Below are positions 58,124 through 64,000 of a stretch of 64,000 bases of DNA, piece after piece (position 1 is the first letter of the stretch; the number at the start of each line of letters is the position of its first letter). Where the stretch lies: NCBI RefSeq assembly GCF_048263965.1, contig NZ_JBLXDO010000002.1:216971-280970 (forward strand). The letters run 5' to 3'. This stretch comes from Ferrimonas sp048263965. Its GTDB lineage: Bacteria > Pseudomonadota > Gammaproteobacteria > Enterobacterales > Shewanellaceae. The notes beneath the pieces are model-generated. The model was not told the origin of the DNA and made no database searches. It was given only the letters and a program-made list of their open reading frames with translations. The translations under genes and the position numbers were made by a program.

Positions 58124-58762
58124 TCAGGCGGCTTCGCGCATCTGATTCAGCCACTGGCCCAGCTCATCCCGGCTTGGAATGCGCTTGTCGGAGTGGCCCA
58201 TCAGTTGGGTCAGGGCATAGCAGTACTGATGGTACACACCCAGGTCACAACATTCGGTATCGCCATCGTCGATGTTGATCAGGCTGCCACGCACAAAGCT
58301 GCGCACCAGGGTGCCACGGTCATAGCCCTCCACTGGACCGATGGCGTCCATCACCCTCTGGTTCCAGTCGTTGTAATCGGCAAAGGCCTTGTTAAAGGCG
58401 GCGCTGTAGAACTCTCCAGCCTGCTCCAGGATCTCGGTATTAGGCATTATCCGGGAGATCACGAAGCGGTCATTGCACAGCACTTCGCGCATGCGCCAGC
58501 AGTGATGGTAGAGAAAGAGCTGAAGAGGATTCGGGTGCACCTTCTGATCCTCCTGGGCCTGGGCCAGAAAGTCACGGAACTCTGCGGTGGCCACGGCCAC
58601 CACCAGGTCCGCCTCAGAGGGGAAGTGGTTGTACACCGTACCCTTGGAGATCTGGCTGGCCTTGACCAGATGAGAACGGCAAAGACCGAAGGTCTTATGC
58701 CCCTTAAGACAGCGTTGTGCCACGGTTACCAGGTAGTTTGCCCTTTGTTCCCAGCTGCTCAT
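58124..58762 (-). CDS. TetR-family regulator
   Basis: A 212-residue protein with an N-terminal helix-turn-helix (LVKASQISKGTVYNHFPSEA) and a helical ligand-binding region. It is divergent from the LysR gene with 110 bases between them. The ATG at 58762 is preceded by GGAG; an earlier frame start at 58774 is less likely. A DMSP- or acrylate-related role, as for AcuR, would suit the neighbourhood but is conjecture. Confidence 0.87.
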   Translation of the reverse strand: MSSWEQRANYLVTVAQRCLKGHKTFGLCRSHLVKASQISKGTVYNHFPSEADLVVAVATAEFRDFLAQAQEDQKVHPNPLQLFLYHHCWRMREVLCNDRFVISRIMPNTEILEQAGEFYSAAFNKAFADYNDWNQRVMDAIGPVEGYDRGTLVRSFVRGSLINIDDGDTECCDLGVYHQYCYALTQLMGHSDKRIPSRDELGQWLNQMREAA

Positions 58763-58872
58763 CACAGACTCCAAAATCTCTGTTGTGTTAATTCACACTC
58801 TCAAGGTATCAACCTTTGGGGCAACCGAATATTGAGTAATACTTGGGGCACCATTAGCGGAGTGAATACCCC
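58763..58872. promoter_or_regulatory. Divergent promoter between tetR and lysR genes
   Basis: About 110 bases hold both promoters. I see no clear palindrome that would name an operator. The spacing is typical for LysR regulators that control a divergent gene. Confidence 0.4.
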
Positions 58873-59733
58873 ATGCTCAAAGTCGAACTTTTGGAAAGTT
58901 TCATCGCCGTAGCCGAGTGCGGCAACATGTCCAAGGCGGCCGAAAAGGTGTGCCGGACCCAGTCGGCGCTGAGCTTGCAGATTAAGAAGCTCGAAGAGAG
59001 TGTTGGCCAGGTTCTGCTGGACAGAGATAACCGTGGCGTCACCCTCACCGAAGCCGGTGAAAAGCTGCTGAACTACGCCTATAAGATGGTGCAGCTCAAT
59101 ATGCAGGCGCTGGACGATCTCAAGGAGGAGACCAAGCAGATCATCCGCCTCGGTGTGCCCACAGATTACGTGAAGTGGTATCTGGAGTCCGGCCTGATTG
59201 AGTTCATTCGCGAGTTCACCAACCTGCAGCTGGTGATCGACACCGATGTATCCGGAAACCTGTTCAAGCGCCTAGGTAATGGCGAGTTCGATGCCATCAT
59301 CGCCACCCACTGGCACCCCCAGGCTCACGGCGAGCTGCTGTTTGAGCGCCGTTTCGTCTGGGCTGCCTCCAAGACCGGCAACTCCCACCAGCGCAGCACC
59401 ATTCCCATGGCCCTGTATCCGGAGAACTGCCCTATTCGCGCTCAGGTGTTTGCCAACCACAACATCTCCATGCGCCCCATCAATGTGCTGCTCTCCACCC
59501 CTTCACCCCAGGCGCTGTGCATGGCGGTTGAGGACGATCTCTGCATTGCCCCCATTGCCGAGTTCCGGGTGAGCGACAAGATGCAGGTGCTGGACGCCGA
59601 GGAACATAAGCTGCCCAAGCTGCCGATGTTCAACGAGTCCTTCTACGTGAATCCTTCGGCAGAATCCAAGGCACTGGAGCAGCTGCGTGGTCTGCTGAAG
59701 GCCAACCTCAGCAAGATGGTGATTCAGCACTAA
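58873..59733 (+). CDS. LysR-family regulator
   Basis: A 286-residue protein. The N-terminal winged helix reads LLESFIAVAECGNMSKAAEK followed by RTQSALSLQIKKLEESVGQV. The C-terminal domain (IIRLGVPTDYVKWYLESGLI; LFKRLGNGEFDAIIATHW) binds an unknown effector. The length is standard. A strong terminator follows. Regulators of this family occur beside DMSP-lyase genes in other bacteria; the target here is not shown. Confidence 0.92.
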   Translation: MLKVELLESFIAVAECGNMSKAAEKVCRTQSALSLQIKKLEESVGQVLLDRDNRGVTLTEAGEKLLNYAYKMVQLNMQALDDLKEETKQIIRLGVPTDYVKWYLESGLIEFIREFTNLQLVIDTDVSGNLFKRLGNGEFDAIIATHWHPQAHGELLFERRFVWAASKTGNSHQRSTIPMALYPENCPIRAQVFANHNISMRPINVLLSTPSPQALCMAVEDDLCIAPIAEFRVSDKMQVLDAEEHKLPKLPMFNESFYVNPSAESKALEQLRGLLKANLSKMVIQH

Positions 59734-59750
59734 ATTCAATATCAAGAAAG

Positions 59751-59776
59751 GGCCGGTGGAGACACCGGCCTTTTTT
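59751..59776 (+). terminator. Terminator of the lysR gene
   Basis: GGCCGGTG/CACCGGCC with a GAGA loop (59751-59770) and six T residues. A textbook intrinsic terminator, 18 bases after the LysR stop. Confidence 0.93.
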
Positions 59777-59792
59777 GTTGGATTGCATTTAC

Positions 59793-60458
59793 TCAGCGAG
59801 CCGTTGCCAGGAGACTCTCATAGGCCTTTGGGACAGAGAATTTCGACACAAACCACTGCTCCTGCTCCACCAATGAGGGGCGCACCTCCTCATCCAATCC
59901 CAACATGTCACTCAGGCCGCTAATCAAGGTTCGGTAGTACGCCTGATACCTGAAGGCCTCATTTTCCCCTCCAAGGCAGTGGCCATTCACCATCGCTTTA
60001 TAGAGTCGGTACACTCCTGCAGACTTGGGGGACACCACTTGTTTAAGGAGGTTAAGCAGGTAATCGTCATAGGTGGATTGCACCCTCAGGTAACGCCTCG
60101 AACACTCTAGGCCAACCGAGAAGACTAACTTCTCACTGGGTACCAGTTTCACCAATGGGAAGCGCTCCATCACGTTGGTTTCATATACTAACCAGCAGGC
60201 GTGAAACAGCAAAACTTTCGCCGGTTGCCGGTGTAACCCAAAGGCATATTCCAGATGTTTAAAGTAGGAGTACAACTCCGCTTCAGCAATAGCCAGCCTT
60301 AGTTCACTGTCGGAACTGAACAACCTCTGGACCTGAAGTTCACTGAAGCTTTCCTCGCCCTCCAGCGCCTGGCGATTCAGGGTGTACTCCGCCTGACCCC
60401 GAATCAGTTCACGCGCCAGATTGCACAGCGCCCGCCTTTCTCTTACTCCGGAAAACAT
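59793..60458 (-). CDS. Degenerate TetR-like protein
   Basis: A 221-residue protein. Its N-terminal segment (ALCNLARELIRGQAEYTLNR; SFSELQVQRLFSSDSELRLA) follows the layout of the TetR helix-turn-helix of the gene at 58124, but the usual GxxxGTVYxHF recognition helix is altered. The C-terminal part resembles a ligand-binding domain. The ATG at 60458 has GAGGGGGG upstream. It may no longer bind DNA in the usual way. The two paralogues flank the LysR gene. Confidence 0.6.
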   Translation of the reverse strand: MFSGVRERRALCNLARELIRGQAEYTLNRQALEGEESFSELQVQRLFSSDSELRLAIAEAELYSYFKHLEYAFGLHRQPAKVLLFHACWLVYETNVMERFPLVKLVPSEKLVFSVGLECSRRYLRVQSTYDDYLLNLLKQVVSPKSAGVYRLYKAMVNGHCLGGENEAFRYQAYYRTLISGLSDMLGLDEEVRPSLVEQEQWFVSKFSVPKAYESLLATAR

Positions 60459-60519
60459 AGCCCCCCTCAGGCAAAAACAGCCAAAGACAATCCGCAAAAA
60501 GCGGAATATTTACGCTAAC

Positions 60520-60990
60520 AACCATAGCGAAGGAATCATTTCCAAAAAAAAGCCGGAACCACGTTTTAGCTGATTGAGCACCTGTAAAAGACATAGAAAA
60601 AAGCCCCCACAACTGTGGGGGCCGCCTAAGAAAAATGACACGATGCCTCATAGTCAATTAGCAGGGAGACGATGATGAAACCTTGGCCTCGTGTCCGTTT
60701 CCGAGACGCGCAGGAGCACCCCGAAAACCCTTAAAAACTTTATTCAAACGACAATCATGGCCAGCTTACCTAAGGAATCGGTTCCAAAAAAAAGTGGGGG
60801 CCACGTTTTGGCTCATTGAGCACCAACAAACAACAAAAAAGCCCCCACAATTGTGGGGGCCACCTAAGCAAGAAGACACGATGCCTTACAGTCAGTAAGC
60901 AAAGAGACGATGATGAAACCATGGCCTCGTGTCTGTTTCCGGGGCGGTTCAAAGCCGCCCCGGAAAACTCTTAGAAATAGTATCCAAAGT
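60520..60990. repeat. Tandem duplication with 238-bp period and two terminators
   Basis: Two blocks with the same order of parts: AGGAATC...TTCCAAAAAAAAG, ACGTTTTRGCT, the hairpin GCCCCCACAA-TTGTGGGGGC with six Ts on the minus strand (60597-60622 and 60836-60860), GACACGATGCC, ACGATGATGAAACC, and GGCCTCGTGTC. The period between hairpins and between ATGATG sites is 238. The second block overlaps the porin 3' end. Confidence 0.85.
60936..60966 (-). terminator. Hairpin directly after the porin gene
   Basis: A perfect 12-bp stem TTTCCGGGGCGG/CCGCCCCGGAAA with a seven-base loop, five bases after the porin stop on the minus strand. No T run; it may protect the mRNA end ahead of the terminator at 60836-60860. 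Confidence 0.7.
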
Positions 60991-62086
60991 TGATGTTGAT
61001 GCGGTTATCCCAGCCGCTGTCGGTCTGAGCCAGACCCACGTGATCGTTTACGCCGGCGGCGTACATGTTTTCGCCGGCAATAAAGTCGATGTAGGTGTAG
61101 GTGGCACCGGCGGAGATCGCCATACCGGTGACGTTCATCAGGCTGTCATCGTAGCTGGCGTCATCGGTGTCCGGCGTCAGCATGCCGAAGTCGTTGTAGA
61201 CGGTGATGCTGCCCCAGGAGGTGGGGAAGCTCTTAGCCAGGTTTACGGAGTAGATCTGAGCCTTGGAAGCCACTTCGTACTGCCAGGCATAGGCGGAAAC
61301 CGCAATCTTGTTGGCGTCTACCGGGCTGTCGGCGTCGTACTCATACTGCATCGCCTGCAGTTGCAGCTTCCAGTCACCGAACTTGGCGTCCATGTGCACG
61401 GCTACCGCGTAACGATCGCCATTGTTGCCGGTCTTGCTGTTGTAGATCTGCCCCCACTCCAGAGAGCCACCCAGGGTTGCGCTGCCACCGTCATAGTCCA
61501 TGACGTACACCTGACGCAGGTTTACCTGGTTAGTCTCTTCGTTGTTGTACTCGGTGCCGTTTACCGTGCCCTTGTAAAGATCGGTGGAGTAACGCTCGTT
61601 GCGGGAGGCGCTGTACTCGGCGTTTTTGAACAGACCGATATCAGTCTTCCACTGGCCGCCGCTGTAGTGGAAAGTGGCGCCCATGTCGTAGTCATCTTCA
61701 AAGCCCAGGTAGTAAGGCAGGCCGAACCAGAAGCTGTTGGAGATGTAACCCGGGTTACCGAAAGGCACGTTGGTCAGACCGAAGCGGCCCTGCCACTGGT
61801 CATTGAAGTCGTAGTAGGCGTAGGCATAACGCAGGCTTTCCCAGCCGTCGAAGAAACGGTACTCGGACGCCAGGCCGATGCCTTTGATCTCACCTTTGAA
61901 CTTCAGAGCCAGCATGTCGAACTTGAAGTCGCCCATCTTGTCTTCAGAGGCGTCGCTGTAGCTCTTGTACTGGTAGTTGGCGCGAACGGTGCCGCCCACA
62001 TCAATACCATCTTCCGCCATTGCCGCAGCGGAGCTGCCCGCCATCATGGCCGCAACGGCCATAGTCAACGCAGTATTATATGTCAT
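60971..62086 (-). CDS. Outer-membrane porin
   Basis: A 371-residue beta-barrel protein with a signal peptide (ALTMAVAAMMAGSSAAAMA). Alternating amphipathic strands run through the chain (KFKGEIKGIGLASEYRFF; YAYYDFNDQWQGRFGLTNVP), and it ends in NFGYYF, the C-terminal Phe of outer-membrane barrels. It could admit DMSP or another small organic substrate for the neighbouring lyase, which is inference. A 238-bp duplication follows its 3' end. Confidence 0.9.
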   Translation of the reverse strand: MTYNTALTMAVAAMMAGSSAAAMAEDGIDVGGTVRANYQYKSYSDASEDKMGDFKFDMLALKFKGEIKGIGLASEYRFFDGWESLRYAYAYYDFNDQWQGRFGLTNVPFGNPGYISNSFWFGLPYYLGFEDDYDMGATFHYSGGQWKTDIGLFKNAEYSASRNERYSTDLYKGTVNGTEYNNEETNQVNLRQVYVMDYDGGSATLGGSLEWGQIYNSKTGNNGDRYAVAVHMDAKFGDWKLQLQAMQYEYDADSPVDANKIAVSAYAWQYEVASKAQIYSVNLAKSFPTSWGSITVYNDFGMLTPDTDDASYDDSLMNVTGMAISAGATYTYIDFIAGENMYAAGVNDHVGLAQTDSGWDNRININFGYYF

Positions 62087-62230
62087 CGTTTCCTGTCCTA
62101 TTTAATATCAGCAGGACACAGTTACCCCTACCCTCTGCGGGGCATGTAAGTCATCTGGTCCGGAGTTTGGCCACCAAAGCGGCCGAGATATGGGCCGGTC
62201 TGGCGACGGCCCTTTTTTATCAGCTGGTTA

Positions 62231-63490
62231 TCAGTACTTGGTCTTGGTCAGATCGCAGCGGAACTTCTCACCACGCATGGCTGGCGTGTTGGGACGTTCG
62301 GAGGACTCACACAGACGGGTCGTACCATAGTCATTACGCTTGTCGTGGGCGTTGGAGCGAGCCCAGACGGTAACGATCGCCTTCTCTTCAGGCTTGGCGT
62401 GACAGTTGGCACCGTTGTAGTTAAAGGCATGGATGGTGTTCTGGTGGAAATAAGCCAGGTCATCATGCTTGGGCGAGGTGTTGGCCCAGAACCAGGGTTC
62501 ATTAGGCATGCCGGCATCAAACTCCACCTCACGGATGGTCTCGTTCTCGCTGATGGTTTTCACCAGGGGGCTGTCCTCACGCACGGCGAAGTTCTGGAAC
62601 TCGTCGGCACAGGCTGGCTCACGCATGGTGTAGTAGATCTCGGAGATCGCGTGGTTATGGTAGGGGTAGAAGGAGTCGATACGCTGGGTCACCATGCCCA
62701 CTTCGGCGCCGACTTTTTCATTGTTGATCTCATCGATGCGCAGCAGGCCCCAGTGACCGAACACTTCGGCGTAGGCGTAGTTGCCACGGGTCTTGGTGAA
62801 GTTACGCTTGTTGCGCTCGCTGTCTTCAGCGTACATGGGGAACCAGCCCACGGAAGCCCACAGATTTGGCAGGGCGTTGGCGCTGATGTCGAACGGGAAG
62901 GCATCAGGCAGTTTGATGTCGTCACCGGTCACCATCTTGGAGAAGTTCTTGGTGAACTCGCGACCGTACTCCTTCACCTCTTTGTTGGTGACCTTCTTGT
63001 CAAAAAACTCCTGGAAGGTGGTGCGCTTCAGCCACTTGGCCACGGGAGAGTTTTTCTCCAGCTCACCACCCGGGCTGTAGATCCAGTTAACGTCCTCACG
63101 GGCGCCGAAACAGGCTTTGGCCTTTTCCGGATTGTTGATCACCGCGTAGATGTGCTTAACCATCAGTTTCATGTCACGACGGTCCATGATGCACATGTAC
63201 TGTGGACCTTCCAGATCATGGGTATTGGTCTGGAACATGCTGCGGTCAGAGTTGCGGCAGTTTCCGTCACTGGTGCTCAGTGCAACGGCGTAACCTTCAA
63301 GATATTTGAGGGTTTCGTCCCACAACATGTCGACGTATTTCTGATCTTTCTTGGAATAAGTGGCGGTTTCGCCGATACATTTGAACTCAGCGTTCAAAAT
63401 TTCGTCTTTATCCAAGAAATCGGGAATGTTTGCGGCCATGGCAGAGTTGGCAACCAACAACCCGGCAATCAAAGCAGAGTTCTTCATCAT
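62231..63490 (-). CDS. dddY: Periplasmic DMSP lyase (DddY-like)
   Basis: A 419-residue protein with a signal peptide (ALIAGLLVANSAMAANIP). A cupin motif YPYHNHAISEIYY gives His 278, His 280, Glu 284 and Tyr residues; a second histidine (His 354, in NTIHAF) completes the metal site. Spacing matches DddY enzymes, which cleave dimethylsulfoniopropionate to DMS and acrylate using a bound metal. The protein is about the size of characterised DddY (near 400). It lies between a porin and a tetraheme cytochrome c, consistent with acrylate use as electron acceptor. Confidence 0.88.
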   Translation of the reverse strand: MMKNSALIAGLLVANSAMAANIPDFLDKDEILNAEFKCIGETATYSKKDQKYVDMLWDETLKYLEGYAVALSTSDGNCRNSDRSMFQTNTHDLEGPQYMCIMDRRDMKLMVKHIYAVINNPEKAKACFGAREDVNWIYSPGGELEKNSPVAKWLKRTTFQEFFDKKVTNKEVKEYGREFTKNFSKMVTGDDIKLPDAFPFDISANALPNLWASVGWFPMYAEDSERNKRNFTKTRGNYAYAEVFGHWGLLRIDEINNEKVGAEVGMVTQRIDSFYPYHNHAISEIYYTMREPACADEFQNFAVREDSPLVKTISENETIREVEFDAGMPNEPWFWANTSPKHDDLAYFHQNTIHAFNYNGANCHAKPEEKAIVTVWARSNAHDKRNDYGTTRLCESSERPNTPAMRGEKFRCDLTKTKY

Positions 63491-63525
63491 TTATGTCCAG
63501 AGATGAGTTTATTGTTTTAAAATTA

Positions 63526-63579
63526 AGCGGGCAGATCCAAGGCGAAATGAATATTTCATCAAATCTGGTTCTGCCCGCT
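63526..63579. promoter_or_regulatory. Inverted repeat between the cytochrome c and dddY genes
   Basis: AGCGGGCAGA and TCTGCCCGCT (63526-63535 and 63570-63579) form a perfect 10-bp inverted repeat around an inner GAAAT/ATTTC pair. It lies after the cytochrome stop and 36 bases before the dddY start. It may be an attenuator, an mRNA-stabilising hairpin or an operator. Confidence 0.65.
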
Positions 63580-63616
63580 TATTAGGCTTTATTATTTTTT
63601 TAATTAAACAGTTATA

Positions 63617-64000
63617 TTACTGCTTGTGCTTGGTGAACTTGAAGGTGTGGCAGTCGTTACACAGAGGCTGCTTGGCTTCGTGCTCACCGTGACACACGGT
63701 GCAAGGCACCTCTTTGCCGTAGTGCAGGTTGTTGTGTGGGTTCTGCCACAGCTCCTCACCCTTACGAGCGGTCTTCTTCGCCAGCTTGTCCACCTTGTGG
63801 CACTTCAGGCAGGCGTCATCTGCAGGACGAACGGAGGGAGCGTCAGTGCCGTGACAGACCTTACAGTTGTCCTTTTTGTAGAACTTCTGGTGGTAGCTAC
63901 GACCGTCCATCATACCTTGGTCGGTCAGAGAGGCATCAGCCTTGATCTCAGCAGCAACGTGAGTGCTTGCCAGCAGAGCAGCAACAGCGGCCAGGGTCAT
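63617..64000 (-). CDS. Small tetraheme cytochrome c (start at or beyond the window edge)
   Basis: A protein of at least 127 residues with four CxxCH haem sites (CKVCH, CLKCH, CTVCH, CNDCH) and a signal peptide whose start may lie outside the window. The order and spacing resemble the N-terminal cytochrome domain of Shewanella flavocytochrome c fumarate reductases and the separate small tetraheme cytochromes. It would pass electrons in the periplasm, possibly to an acrylate or fumarate reductase encoded further right. It is upstream of dddY in the same direction. Confidence 0.88.
   Translation of the reverse strand: MTLAAVAALLASTHVAAEIKADASLTDQGMMDGRSYHQKFYKKDNCKVCHGTDAPSVRPADDACLKCHKVDKLAKKTARKGEELWQNPHNNLHYGKEVPCTVCHGEHEAKQPLCNDCHTFKFTKHKQ

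Overview
The window looks like chromosome of a GC-rich marine gammaproteobacterium of the Shewanella/Ferrimonas type. The reasons are a periplasmic [FeFe]-hydrogenase operon in the gene order I recall from Shewanella, a curli operon, a DddY-type DMSP lyase beside a tetraheme cytochrome c, and azurin. The genus is inference; no rRNA or complete tRNA is present.

Region 1 (1-16762) is the left (early) part of a Mu-like transposable prophage, inverted relative to the window. From right to left it carries a LexA-type repressor, a Ner-like protein, the transposase (MuA), the target-selection ATPase (MuB), small early genes, GemA, Mor, lysis-type genes and the Mu gp26-gp30 head and packaging genes, and it runs off the left edge. 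Its terminus can be placed at 16762. An AT-rich cargo block of four unknown genes, three of them clearly membrane proteins (6018-9014), interrupts the Mor-to-lysis interval.

Region 2 (16763-28462) is a mosaic island. A 3' tRNA-Met-like fragment lies 50 bp from the Mu end, followed by a Fic protein and then a satellite-like element. That element has a tyrosine integrase, AlpA, a DnaB-N/DUF3987 replication protein, a split HNH nuclease, a HEPN gene overlapping an unknown partner, and long non-coding stretches. Three copies of a roughly 90-bp fold-back repeat separate its modules. It ends at a 3' tRNA-Arg(CCT)-like fragment. A single-chain GmrSD-type restriction protein follows.

Region 3 (30668-44558) is mostly metabolism: hydA-hydB-cytochrome b-hydG-hydX-hydE-hydF with an FNR-like site upstream, azurin, fumC behind a Fur box and a 50-residue Cys-rich ORF, an isochorismatase-like hydrolase, an alpha/beta hydrolase, a nitrilase, a DUF2784 protein, and a CsgD-type regulator that begins the curli region.

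Region 4 (43883-58008) holds the curli genes csgD, csgBA and csgEFG, with a very large (615-residue) curlin. It also has a large alkaline-phosphatase-superfamily enzyme, ribA, gpt, a rubrerythrin/Fe-S oxidoreductase/DUF3501 cluster, and a bufferin-type RiPP cluster (DUF2282, DUF692, DUF2063).

Region 5 (58124-64000) has a TetR regulator divergent from a LysR regulator, a degenerate TetR paralogue, a 238-bp tandem duplication that looks like the remains of a lost second porin gene, an outer-membrane porin, a DddY-type DMSP lyase and a tetraheme cytochrome c cut by the right edge. Together these suggest DMSP uptake, cleavage to DMS and acrylate, and possibly acrylate respiration.
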